From: CAYWNA01 sp964459305
GTDB lineage: Bacteria > Planctomycetota > Planctomycetia > Pirellulales > Pirellulaceae
Length of the DNA: 15,443 nucleotides
Assembly: GCA_964459305.1 (NCBI GenBank)
Contig: CAYWNA010000296.1
Span: forward strand, 1-15,443
Direction of reading: 5' to 3'
Positions 1-7,837 of the stretch are shown here, piece by piece. Position numbers and translations under genes: made by a program. Each line of letters opens with the position of its first letter. Position 1 is the first letter of the stretch. The notes beneath the pieces are model-generated. The model was not told the DNA's origin. It saw nothing but the letters and a program-made list of their open reading frames with translations, and searched no databases.

Positions 1-1022
1 ATCGGCTTGAACAGGTGCGTGTCGGCGATTCCGCCCAGTACGCTCGACGACCAGCCGCGGACTCGCTCGTAGTAGCGGTTGGGAATCGGCATGTAAACGC
101 TCGGGTTGCGGTTGGCGGTCGAGCCGAACAGGAAACCCTCCTCACTGAACCCGACTCCCCACGAGTTGTTGTTCGTGTTGCGGAGGAATTCCAACCGCGA
201 TGCGGTCGGACGAAGGTCCGCCTCGTCACCGGCACCACCGCTCACTTGAAACCGATAGAAGCCCATGCTGAACGAATGTTTCTCTCCGCCCACGGTGCCG
301 TTGAACCCGGAGTATCCCACGATGCCCCAGTACCAATTGTCCAGCCCGTAATGCAGGTTGCTCGGCCCGGCGTGCGTGTCGTTGATACCCCACCCGCCGA
401 ACAGTTCCTGGCGGACGTCGGCCACGTCGTCGCCGTCGGTGTCCTGCAGAAAGAGCGTGTATGGGGCCTGCGTGAGGATCACGCCGCCGTGGGCGAAGGT
501 CAAACTCGTGGGGATGCTCAGCTCCTCGGCGAACACAGTGAACTTGTCCGCCCGCCCGTCGCCGTCTGTGTCCTCGCAGATACGGATGCGGTCGCGGCCC
601 TGGCCCGGGGGCTGCATATCGTTGGGGTAGTCGACCGTCTCGGCGACCCACAGCCGTCCCCGCTCGTCCCAATTCAAGCAGATCGCCTTGCCAATCTCCG
701 GCTCGGCCGCGAACAACTCGACACGAAACCCGACCGGCGTCACCATGTGCCGCATCGACTCGGCGGGCGAGAGGGGCAGTTGCATGCGGTTCCATTGTCC
801 GTCGCCTCGCCGCGCCCCGCCGGGCGGATAGTACGCGATTTTCGCCTCGATGTATTCGAACGGTTTTACGTCCGTCCGCCGTGGCGTCACCTGCGGAACG
901 GGAAAGGGCGATCGCTCGGCGGCGGCCGGCACGCCACCCTCTTCCGTCGCGCCGGCAACAGCGGCGAATTGTCCGAAACAGGCCAGGAAACTCGTTAGCA
1001 GATACCAGAGATATCGGGACAC
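1..1022 (-). CDS. PVC-type membrane-bound dehydrogenase-like protein, N-terminal part
   Basis: The reading frame stays open from a GTG at 1022 to the left edge, so 340 residues of the N-terminus are visible and the C-terminus lies outside the window. The start gives a convincing signal peptide (a hydrophobic stretch at residues 4-24, then AGATEE). From about residue 86 it shows the pattern of the planctomycete putative membrane-bound dehydrogenase family: GFRVELFAAEPEIGKAI at 98-114, WDERGRLWVAE at 118-128 and DYPND at 131-135. Acidic loops DTDGDGRADK (151-160) and DTDGDDVADV (194-203) look like calcium-type turns in a beta-propeller. Members usually continue into HEAT-like repeats and a C-terminal haem-binding CxxCH domain; neither can be seen here. 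The protein would act in the periplasm or at the cell surface. The substrate is unknown. The GTG start has only a weak ribosome-binding site, but an in-frame stop lies about 70 bases upstream and no ATG in between suits better. Confidence 0.85.
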   Translation of the reverse strand, partial: MSRYLWYLLTSFLACFGQFAAVAGATEEGGVPAAAERSPFPVPQVTPRRTDVKPFEYIEAKIAYYPPGGARRGDGQWNRMQLPLSPAESMRHMVTPVGFRVELFAAEPEIGKAICLNWDERGRLWVAETVDYPNDMQPPGQGRDRIRICEDTDGDGRADKFTVFAEELSIPTSLTFAHGGVILTQAPYTLFLQDTDGDDVADVRQELFGGWGINDTHAGPSNLHYGLDNWYWGIVGYSGFNGTVGGEKHSFSMGFYRFQVSGGAGDEADLRPTASRLEFLRNTNNNSWGVGFSEEGFLFGSTANRNPSVYMPIPNRYYERVRGWSSSVLGGIADTHLFKP

Positions 1023-1454
1023 TTGATCACCAATTAGAAAATGGGAAATCGAAACACAACCACCACGTGCATTTCGACGCGATCGGACTCATCGACTGAA
1101 CCGCCTCGCACTAGGCATATGGCACCGAAAACCTTGGGAGGGATCAGAGCACGAATAGAAGTTCAGCGTCCGCCTAGTCTATACTGAGTGAAGCGGCTTT
1201 CAAGTCGACGATCACCTGCCCGAGGTTTACATTACGCTGCCCATCGGTTACCGGCTGGATGCCGCCGGCGAGTGACGAGCGTAACAATCCAAACAAATTC
1301 GGTGGCATTCGGCAGATGCCGCGTAGTCCGTGCGGTCAGGTCGAAAGTCACGCACCGCTGACGTCAAGCCAGCGGTTTGAAATGTGCGTCAGGACAAGCC
1401 TTCACATGCTAGACGTATGGCTGACGGCGCGTCGGCTCGTTAGGATGGGCTATT
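1023..1454. other. gene-poor stretch with a possible coding remnant
   Basis: No convincing gene is visible in these 432 bases. On the plus strand, 1192-1275 is open between two stops (27 codons) and reads like ordinary protein sequence, including PEVYITLPIGYRLDAAGE just before a TGA. It could be the tail of a decayed gene, but I do not recognise the family. The rest probably includes the promoter of the minus-strand gene ending at 1022; no clear promoter hexamers stand out. Confidence 0.4.
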
Positions 1455-1682
1455 ATGACGGAGAACAACTCGCTGGAAACGGATCTGCGCGACATGATCG
1501 GGCGGGGCCAAGTGGTTGCGGTCGTGGGCTCCGGGGTCTCGGTTGCCACCACCTCGCGTGCACCCTCATGGCGAGGGCTGTTCGAGACTGGAGTCGAGCG
1601 ATGCCGGACGATCGGCGTAGGGGATCAGTGGTGCGATAGTGTAACACGCCTCCTGAAACTTCCCCCCTTCTCCCGCTGGTAG
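1455..1682 (+). pseudogene. truncated SIR2-like domain protein, N-terminal fragment
   Basis: This 75-codon frame opens with an ATG after AGGA at about 1442-1445. The first 60 or so residues match the N-terminus of SIR2-like proteins. A hydrophobic strand leads into the NAD-binding loop GQVVAVVGSGVSVATT (residues 18-33), followed by APSWRGLFETGVERCR (36-51). SIR2-like domains of this type occur in bacterial defence and signalling proteins as NAD-consuming modules; intact domains run to some 200-300 residues. After about residue 62 the sequence (VTRLLKLPPFSRW) no longer resembles the family and stops at 1682. The rest of the domain and any effector or sensor domains are missing. The 3' end overlaps the end of a minus-strand nuclease fragment, so the break is best explained by a deletion or rearrangement at about 1640-1667. 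The fragment is almost certainly not functional. Family assignment is by eye. Confidence 0.6.
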
Positions 1683-1981
1683 TCGGAGTACGCGCACTTG
1701 TTGATGTAGTCCAGTTCCGAGCAGAAAAACTTGATTTTGCCAAGATGACTGCCGGCAACTGCAAGATCGTCCGTTGCGGAAGCAACCTCTGGTTCGCTGC
1801 CTTTCGTCTTGCTTGCTCCATCTTCGCAGACGGAGCGGACGAACTCTGTGACCCGGCGAAGCGCCAGGCAGTCATCCAGGTTGTAGCGAATCAAATGCTG
1901 CTTGAGGGTTTCGTCGCCGCTCGATTCCCAGGCCAGCCGCCAAGCCAGACTCTGAATGGTACCGTTGCCTCTTGCAGGCAA
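1625..1981 (-). pseudogene. fragment of a TM0106-family RecB-like nuclease
   Basis: Read on the minus strand, the frame starts at a TTG (1981) right after an in-frame stop. It contains SLAWRLAWESSGDETLKQHL (residues 11-30) and IRYNLDDCLALRRVTEFV (31-48). This is the typical C-terminal part of the RNase H-like domain in TM0106-type RecB-like nucleases, where the YNxxDC motif carries a catalytic acid. It continues into ELDYINKCAYSDYQREK (89-105), a family-like stretch. After residue 105 (about 1667) family resemblance is lost, and the frame ends 13 residues later. Everything N-terminal of the RNase H-like segment, including the RecB-like nuclease core, is missing, as is the far C-terminus. It is therefore a remnant truncated at both ends. 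It faces the SIR2-like fragment and meets it tail to tail. These nucleases are usually several hundred residues long. Confidence 0.6.
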
Positions 1982-2540
1982 TCTAGCTCATCAACTTGTC
2001 AGCGTCGCCAAGGTTCTTCGGACGCGTCAACAAGACCACTAAATCGGAACTCCGTCTGAACCGCGCACCCATTTCGTAGGACGTCGGGCCACTCGATTCG
2101 CGCGATCAGATGCGCGGAGGTCCGACACACTCCGCGCGGGGCAGCGTCGGCGTGTGTGAGACAAGTCAACAAACGACCCTTCTGGCACCGCTGCCCGTAC
2201 CACCACGGCTTTCCCGCGCAGGCTGGCGTAAAGAGCCGGAATTCCTCCGGCAGAGATGGTTCGTGACTAACGAGACACGTCAACCGGAACGTCTCTCAAA
2301 GATCGCCTGCGGCGGCTGCCCTTACAGGTACGCGACACGCTACAATTCGTGAATTCTCACACGGTAGCTGCTTTGAAGTGAAGGCGGGATTCTTTGAGCA
2401 ATGACATACGGGGGAGAACAATGGACGGTATTCGGTGGAACAACTTGCGGTCCGGCATGGTTGTCCAGGCAACACGGTGCACGGGGGCTCCGTGCTACTG
2501 CTGGCGATCATTGTTAACTCTTTCACAAAGTCTCCGCATC
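1982..2540. other. gene-poor stretch between the nuclease fragment and the hairpin repeat
   Basis: I find no gene here that I can support. On the minus strand a 29-codon frame (2072 down to 1983) contains DLVVLLTRPKNLGDADKLMS and abuts the nuclease fragment. Another minus-strand frame (2283 to 1999) is open for 94 codons. Neither resembles a family I recognise, and both may be decayed parts of the same island. The stretch should also hold the promoter of the plus-strand gene that begins at 2619, but no clear promoter is visible. Confidence 0.4.
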
Positions 2541-2597
2541 GTAACCCGAAGCGTTAGCGAGGCTTTGGCCCATTTCCTCGCTGACGCTTCGGGTTAC
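2541..2597. repeat. REP-like palindromic repeat of planctomycete type
   Basis: Two 22-bp arms, 2541-2562 and 2576-2597, are inverted copies of each other with 21 of 22 positions matching; the one difference would be a G-U pair in RNA. They flank a 13-base loop (2563-2575). The core of each arm reads CCCGAAGCGTTAGCGAGG on the left and the complement of CCCGAAGCGTCAGCGAGG on the right. Repeats with this core recur in planctomycete genomes as I remember them, and when translated they give peptides such as TRSVSE and LADASGY, which appear here on both strands. The element ends 21 bases before the probable start of the next gene. In the transcript it would form a strong hairpin close to the start codon and could affect translation or processing. 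The family assignment is from memory. Confidence 0.8.
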
Positions 2598-2618
2598 TTT
2601 GGTTGCGGCTACGCCGCG

Positions 2619-5600
2619 ATGGGCACGAAATCGAAAGAGAGGTTGCTCATCCTTTTTGCTGTCGTCCCGGTCCTGTTGGCCTTTGGCGCCGCCGGCGCAG
2701 CACAGGAAATTGGGGAGACAACGCGGGCGGATGATCTGCCCTCTGAATTCAAGGTCCTGTGGGCAACGGATTCCGATCGGGACTACCGATGGACGCTTGT
2801 CGGCAAGAACGAAAATGCCTCTGAACAGGAGAAACTGCATACCGATTTGAATGCGATTCACGCGATCTGGCATCTCCCGGTGGCAAGAAACAGAAGCGTC
2901 TTCAAATTCGAGTTTACGCGTCCGATCCGGAAGGGAGGCAATGTATTCCATCTCTATCTCAAGGCCGACGGTGATGAGGATACGGGTAGAATTCACGATG
3001 GCGTCCACAAAGGCGTGGACTATATGTTCACGGTGATTGACGGCGACCCGAATCACGCGAGCACGCGGATGGACGTTTTCGAAGCGGATGGCGGGGGCCG
3101 TCGGGGCGTTTGCGCCATCGCGATTCGGGAGGAGACGCTCTATGTCGCCACCGAGATGACCCTTCGGCAACAAGACGGACATTCCGTATTTGAATACTGC
3201 GTCGCGTCGTACGTCAGGGGCGGTGGCCCCAGCGCCGGCCTGGGATATCGCCGTGGCACTTCCGCGGGGGCACCGGAAGCTTCCGACACTAGGCTTCTGG
3301 CAAATCCCGGCATGGTTGTCGTCAACGGCACGGTCCCTGGATGGCGGCTTATCGGAGGACGCAGACCGATCGAAGCCACGCTTGGCACTGACAGCGAAGC
3401 CGGCGATTTGGTGCTTGAGGACCTCTTCTCTCGCGAGGGCCTGTCTCAGACCGTACGCCTTGATCCCGGCCACTATCTGTTACGCACGCTGGCGAAAACG
3501 AACGTGTTCCAAGTGCATCTGTTCGCGCAGAGCACTCGACTTCCTGTGGCCGTATCGGACGACTACCAGTGGGTGGAGCTTCCCTTCTGCATACCCAATT
3601 CCCGCGACGATTCCGGCCGAGCGGCTCAAGTCGGATTCCGGTATCTGGCGCGCCCCGCGACAGGAAACGCGTCGCGGCTACCGGCCAGACTCTCGGTAAG
3701 GAAAGTGGAACTGATCCGTCTGGGCGACACGGTGTTGTCTGACCAGTGGGCGCAGACGCTGCCTGCAGACCCTTTGCATCGGCTGAAGTTGCTCGAAAAA
3801 TCGCCCGCCTGGAGCCGTCCTGGGAAGGTCGTCTTTCAAGATGCATTCATTGGAACCGAATTGTGGTTGATGACTCAGGAGGGCAAGGTCGACCACTCGT
3901 ATGTCGGTCACCCCGATTTCAGCCGCGAGGGCAAGTACTTGCACATCGGGTTGCGAAGGTCGCCTCGGGGACTTCTTAGGACGGACGGTTCCGCTCGGCA
4001 TCTGAACGACGCCTGGAAGGGAATCGTGTGGTTGTTCCCTTGGGAACAGAAGCGACTGCCCGAGGGATCTGATCCGGCGGATTGGATCGCAACGTCACGA
4101 AGCCCGGCAGGAATCCAACTGCATAATGTGGTTACCGGCGAGAATCATCAGATCGAGTTTCCGTCCCGTTCTGGATGGCGGATCGTGCATTTTCCAGGAA
4201 TCGCAACTTACGGCGGAAGAGGACCGAATATCCGACAAATCACTCACGAAACGCTGGTATGGCTCTCTGACGACAACCGGTCGGTGGGACGCTCCGACGT
4301 GGAAGGAGAATCGTTTACGACATTCCCGGTGCGGAGTATTTCCTCACGGCCGGACGAGGACGCACTCTCGGAGAACATGTCGAGCGTGGGAGGCAAAGCC
4401 GGGGATAACTGGCGAGACGCGGTGGATCGTGACGGTAACCGGTATTGTCTCTTCGAGCTCAACCGAGACCACCTCCCCAACCATCCAACCAATCCGTATC
4501 AGGTCTGGGCACTGCCCCTGACGCAGGGCGATGAACGCGGATTGCTGCGCGTGGTGCCTCACCCGGCAGCATCGGTGACTGAGTACGTTTCCAGCCAGAC
4601 CGGCATGACGAAACAGGCTTCGGCCAAATGGTGGGATTTTGCCGCCGGTTTCCCTTGGTCGGGTGACAATGCCATCCTGCTTCTTGAAGACGATACGCTG
4701 ATCCATATGAGTTCGCTGGGCATGCATAGCGGCTTTGGTGGCGGCACGGTAAGCGTCAACTGCGCCCACACCGGAGAAGTTCGTTATGTAGGAACGTTTC
4801 CCAGATTCGACCGGATTACCTGGCCTCATGAGTTCAGACGGGACGGGGATTACGCGGTGGTGGCCAGCCACGCCGAGCCTGCGACGCCGCTTGTGATGCT
4901 GGATCTGAAGCACACGACCATGTGGACGTTGGCCCTGACGAATTTCCACGACTACGCGATTCGGTACAAGACCCGGTGGAATAAGGAGGCCTATCACAAG
5001 CCGATGTTTCGGCCAGCGCCGACATTCAGCCCGGATTTCACCAAGGCGGTCTTTTTTTCGTCCATGCTGACGGGCGATCAGCCGGATCGAAAGTGGGGCG
5101 ATGTGTATATCGCGGTGGCCCGTTATCCAGAGCCTCCGATGAATCTGCGCACGGAGGGGGATGCGTTGGTGTGGGAGAACCCTCGACGCCATGCTGAAAT
5201 CCAGGGCTTCCGGCTGTACCGTTCTTGCGAGAGCGGGCGGAACTACGAACGGGTTGGCGCGCGATTGCTGACGGGGACGCGGTATCCGTTGCCGCCGGAT
5301 GCCGATGGGCTTTACGTCCTAACGTCCGTGGAGCATTCCGGGCTGGAAAGCCGGATGTTCTCGAACGAAGTGAGCGTTGGGGACAACAAGGTCTTTCGGC
5401 ATTTCTACCGGCCCGCGGCGGGAAAGATTGCCAAACCGATGATGCCCTTCTTTGATCCCGCGGGGGCCGGCGACGCTTTTGCGGTTGCAATCACCGACCC
5501 CGATTTGATCTACAAACAGAGGTTAGAGGAAGGATTGAGCGGATCGGTGACGATGCCGGTCGTGATCCCGAAGGAGGGCCCCGTGCGCGTACTGGCAAGG

Positions 5601-6233
5601 GTGCGCGGGATGTCGGCTTTGGAGCGTTCTACTTACACAGCGGGATGGCCGTTGTCGGGCGAGGCGGGCAGCGGTGCCTTTGCACTTCAGGTCGACGGAA
5701 GGAAGGTAGGAGCCATCCCGGTCGAAGGATTTCCATGGCGCTGGGTCGCGCTCGACGCGGGCGCCGTTCCACTGACCGCGGGCGTCATCGTACTGGAGGT
5801 TGCCACGGGAGACGCCGGGATTGCGATGGACAATATTTTCGTCACCAACGACCCCGACTTCGTGCCGCGCGGCCGAGGGCAGGTGCCGGAAGATCTGGCG
5901 GCGGCCCCGGAGGGGCTCCGTGTCGAGCCGTTCAGTCTGGAAGACGAGCGGGCGGTCTCCGGGTCGAACAAAGAGCAAAGGCCTCGCGTGAAATTAGCGT
6001 GGCAGCCCGTAGCCGCGCCGCAGGGCGTGTCCCACTACAATGTGTACCGCTCGGATACGGACACGAAAACGTTCGAGGCGGAACCGGAGACGCTCCTGGG
6101 CAGTCCGAGCGAGCCCGTGTTCTACGACGTCGGTCTCGAAGCTGGGCGGACGGTGTACTACCGCGTCCGCGCCGTGGATACCTGGGGCAATCTATCACCC
6201 GCCTCCGCCGCTCTCGCCGTGGCCGTGAAGTAA
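2619..6233 (+). CDS. large secreted mosaic protein with beta-propeller-like core and fibronectin type III modules
   Basis: This encodes a 1204-residue exported protein of unknown function. The ATG at 2619 is chosen because it starts a classic signal peptide (MGTKSKERLLILFAVVPVLL, then AFGAAGAAQ). An upstream in-frame ATG at 2394 would place the signal peptide inside the protein and would translate the hairpin repeat. Visible modules, in order: a beta-rich N-terminal domain (about 45-200) with DGDEDTGRIHDGVHKGVDYM at 118-136, similar to carbohydrate-binding-like domains in surface proteins; a second beta-rich region (230-370); a long probable beta-propeller or TolB-like region (400-835) with strands such as HPDFSREGKYLHIG and PTFSPDFTKAVFFSS; a fibronectin type III module (836-918); a jelly-roll-like module (925-1083); and a second fibronectin module (1097-1203) with YNVYRSD and YYRVRAVDTWGNLSP. 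No catalytic motif is evident. Binding or processing of polysaccharide is a reasonable guess only. It converges on the next gene with a 36-base gap. Confidence 0.85.
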   Translation: MGTKSKERLLILFAVVPVLLAFGAAGAAQEIGETTRADDLPSEFKVLWATDSDRDYRWTLVGKNENASEQEKLHTDLNAIHAIWHLPVARNRSVFKFEFTRPIRKGGNVFHLYLKADGDEDTGRIHDGVHKGVDYMFTVIDGDPNHASTRMDVFEADGGGRRGVCAIAIREETLYVATEMTLRQQDGHSVFEYCVASYVRGGGPSAGLGYRRGTSAGAPEASDTRLLANPGMVVVNGTVPGWRLIGGRRPIEATLGTDSEAGDLVLEDLFSREGLSQTVRLDPGHYLLRTLAKTNVFQVHLFAQSTRLPVAVSDDYQWVELPFCIPNSRDDSGRAAQVGFRYLARPATGNASRLPARLSVRKVELIRLGDTVLSDQWAQTLPADPLHRLKLLEKSPAWSRPGKVVFQDAFIGTELWLMTQEGKVDHSYVGHPDFSREGKYLHIGLRRSPRGLLRTDGSARHLNDAWKGIVWLFPWEQKRLPEGSDPADWIATSRSPAGIQLHNVVTGENHQIEFPSRSGWRIVHFPGIATYGGRGPNIRQITHETLVWLSDDNRSVGRSDVEGESFTTFPVRSISSRPDEDALSENMSSVGGKAGDNWRDAVDRDGNRYCLFELNRDHLPNHPTNPYQVWALPLTQGDERGLLRVVPHPAASVTEYVSSQTGMTKQASAKWWDFAAGFPWSGDNAILLLEDDTLIHMSSLGMHSGFGGGTVSVNCAHTGEVRYVGTFPRFDRITWPHEFRRDGDYAVVASHAEPATPLVMLDLKHTTMWTLALTNFHDYAIRYKTRWNKEAYHKPMFRPAPTFSPDFTKAVFFSSMLTGDQPDRKWGDVYIAVARYPEPPMNLRTEGDALVWENPRRHAEIQGFRLYRSCESGRNYERVGARLLTGTRYPLPPDADGLYVLTSVEHSGLESRMFSNEVSVGDNKVFRHFYRPAAGKIAKPMMPFFDPAGAGDAFAVAITDPDLIYKQRLEEGLSGSVTMPVVIPKEGPVRVLARVRGMSALERSTYTAGWPLSGEAGSGAFALQVDGRKVGAIPVEGFPWRWVALDAGAVPLTAGVIVLEVATGDAGIAMDNIFVTNDPDFVPRGRGQVPEDLAAAPEGLRVEPFSLEDERAVSGSNKEQRPRVKLAWQPVAAPQGVSHYNVYRSDTDTKTFEAEPETLLGSPSEPVFYDVGLEAGRTVYYRVRAVDTWGNLSPASAALAVAVK

Positions 6234-6246
6234 CGGGTACCGTCGC

Positions 6247-6264
6247 TTGTCGCCTTTGCGGCAA
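6247..6264. terminator. weak hairpin between convergent genes
   Basis: TTGTCGC (6247-6253) and GCGGCAA (6258-6264) form a 7-bp stem around CTTT, with one wobble pair on the plus-strand RNA. It lies in the 36-base gap between two genes that end toward each other, where a shared terminator is expected. No run of T follows on either strand, so this is only a candidate. Confidence 0.3.
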
Positions 6265-6269
6265 AACAC

Positions 6270-7496
6270 CTACAGCGAGTACTGAGGAACCTTCAACGTT
6301 TCCCCGTCTTTCATCGAGGAGAGGTGCGCGTAGTAGCCGGGGACGGTCATATTCAGCGCATCGATCACATCCACCGCCGGTTTCCGGCCCCGAAGAATGG
6401 CGTCGATGAAGTCGTCGCCGAGATAGCCGTGCGAGCCACCGTGTCCACCCGGCCGAACTCCCGGTGGCAAAGCGTATTTCTTGATCTGCAGACCGTTCTT
6501 GATCGCATCGTCGTAACGTCTCTTACCCGTCCGGTCGCCGACGAAAGTCTTGTTGAATCCAGCGTACTCGCCCCGAATGCGTCCCGCTTCCAGGTACTCG
6601 CCTTGCGACGAGCTGATGATCATTCGGGAGATGCCGCCTTCCGCCGTTCGGAACAAGCCGACTTCCGATTTGAAGATGTTTCCGATCGCATTGGGGACCC
6701 GCCGGGATTCGTCAAAGTGTGGAGTCCCCTGGCACGAGACGTCGACGAAGCTCTTATGCGTGACGCCGACGTAGTAGGCGGTGGCGTGCGTCGGGTACCA
6801 CATCGGGCAGCCCTTCTTCCGCCAGTCCTTGTAGGAACCCAGTGACGGGGCGCCCAGAGAATGGGGATGGCAATACTCTCCTTCGGAATAGAAGATGCGG
6901 CCGAACACATCGGCTGCAAAAAGCTCTTCCATCGCGTACAGGTCGTCATGAAAGACGGAGGTCTCGAACATCGCATAGACCAGTCCGTTGTTCTTTCGGC
7001 AGCATTCCAAGAGTTTTTCGGCATCCTCGATGTCGCCCCGGAAGGCCGGAACCGCCGTGGCCACGTGCTTGCCGTGCTCCATACAGAGGATGGCGTGCTT
7101 GGCGTGGGCCGGCGCGTCGGTGGCGCAATAGATGGCCTCGATCGAATCGTCCTTGACCATCTCTTCCAGCGACGGATACGTCTTTTCGCATTTTGCCTTG
7201 CGGGCCATGTCAGCACGGCGGTCTGGAAACAAATCGCTGACCGCAACCAATTCGACGTTGGGATGACTTTGGAGGTCGAAGGCCAGACCGAATTGGCACA
7301 CGCCATGGCCGACGACCCCCACACGAACCTTGCGGTCGCTGAAGGGCTTCCACCCGTTCGTTCGGTCGTAGTCGGTTTTGGTTTGGTCAAAGCCGGGAAT
7401 CTCCTCGGCCGCCTGTGCGGAATCGAGCAGCGAACTCCCGGTTGCGGCAGCCGTCACGGAAGCGGCCAGGAACGAGCGGCGTGATACATGCGTCAT
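6270..7496 (-). CDS. Tat-exported Gfo/Idh/MocA family protein, GH109-like
   Basis: A 408-residue protein. The N-terminus has a twin-arginine signal (SRRSFLA at 5-11, hydrophobic stretch, cleavage near AQA at 28-30), so it is exported folded, perhaps with its nucleotide bound. A Rossmann fold follows: VRVGVVGHGVCQFG at 57-70, then VELVAVSDLF at 81-90. The usual EKP motif with the catalytic lysine is absent; the site reads GKHVATAVPA (142-151). Together with YPTH (234-237) and GGHGGSHGYL (350-359), this resembles GH109 glycosidases, which keep a bound NAD and use an oxidation-reduction cycle to cleave glycosides. The protein may therefore be an exported NAD-dependent glycosidase or relative rather than a soluble dehydrogenase; the substrate is unknown. 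The ATG is preceded by AAGGAG (plus 7506-7511) at 9 bases, so the start is firm. It is transcribed divergently from the esterase gene. Confidence 0.9.
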   Translation of the reverse strand: MTHVSRRSFLAASVTAAATGSSLLDSAQAAEEIPGFDQTKTDYDRTNGWKPFSDRKVRVGVVGHGVCQFGLAFDLQSHPNVELVAVSDLFPDRRADMARKAKCEKTYPSLEEMVKDDSIEAIYCATDAPAHAKHAILCMEHGKHVATAVPAFRGDIEDAEKLLECCRKNNGLVYAMFETSVFHDDLYAMEELFAADVFGRIFYSEGEYCHPHSLGAPSLGSYKDWRKKGCPMWYPTHATAYYVGVTHKSFVDVSCQGTPHFDESRRVPNAIGNIFKSEVGLFRTAEGGISRMIISSSQGEYLEAGRIRGEYAGFNKTFVGDRTGKRRYDDAIKNGLQIKKYALPPGVRPGGHGGSHGYLGDDFIDAILRGRKPAVDVIDALNMTVPGYYAHLSSMKDGETLKVPQYSL

Positions 7497-7591
7497 GGCG
7501 GCATACTCCTTCAGTCAAAGCGGACAAGGCAGAAATAGGGCATTCTTTGTCATCCTATCGCAACCACAAAACCTGCGAAAGTAATGTCAAC

Positions 7592-7612
7592 GGTTGCGGT
7601 TTGACCGCGACC
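7592..7612. promoter_or_regulatory. imperfect inverted repeat in the divergent intergenic region
   Basis: GGTTGCGG (7592-7599) and CCGCGACC (7605-7612) form an 8-bp inverted repeat with one mismatch around a 5-base loop. It lies about 95 bases upstream of the minus-strand Gfo/Idh/MocA start. It could be a binding site or a chance hairpin. The intergenic stretch 7497-7968 holds no gene beyond the two-codon leader listed separately. Confidence 0.25.
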
Positions 7613-7776
7613 ACCAAATGTGTGTTCGTAACACGCAGCCAACTACGCAAGGAACCGATGCGAACAAATCGGCACATCGACCGGCGCGGTGAGACGGCAC
7701 CGCGGTTCTTATGATGCGTTAGGATCCGAATGCGTTCTGACACACGCCACGCGGACTTAGACAAACGTCTGCACAG

Positions 7777-7806
7777 TTGAATCAGTGACAACGACTGCAC
7801 TATCCT
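7777..7806 (+). promoter_or_regulatory. possible sigma70-like promoter of the esterase operon
   Basis: TTGAAT (7777-7782) and TATCCT (7801-7806) each match four of six consensus bases and are separated by 18 bases. Transcription would start near 7813, upstream of the palindrome at 7838-7854, and leave a leader of 100-155 bases. The match is weak, and planctomycete promoters are poorly defined, so this is a suggestion only. Confidence 0.25.
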
Positions 7807-7837
7807 GAAACACAACTTCGCCAAGCGAGCATTTGCT

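Noticed and set aside
15..998. Long plus-strand open frame of 327 codons at the left edge
   Set aside because: It lies opposite the well-recognised PVC-type protein and shows no family features; long antisense frames are expected in GC-rich coding DNA.
2394..2618. Upstream start for the large secreted protein at 2394
   Set aside because: It would bury the signal peptide 75 residues inside and translate the palindromic repeat; the ATG at 2619 fits much better.
1023..2618. tRNA, CRISPR array or integrase/attachment site in the gene-poor region
   Set aside because: I looked for regularly spaced direct repeats, a tRNA TPsiC-like arm and tyrosine recombinase motifs and saw none; the region contains only gene fragments and the palindromic repeat.
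2523..3473. Minus-strand open frame of 316 codons
   Set aside because: It lies opposite the large secreted protein and ends in the translated hairpin repeat; no family resemblance.
6270..7496. Loss of the EKP lysine as a sign that the Gfo/Idh/MocA gene is dead
   Set aside because: The frame is intact, the start is strong, and the VPA, YPTH and GGHGG motifs fit a GH109-like branch that naturally lacks that lysine.
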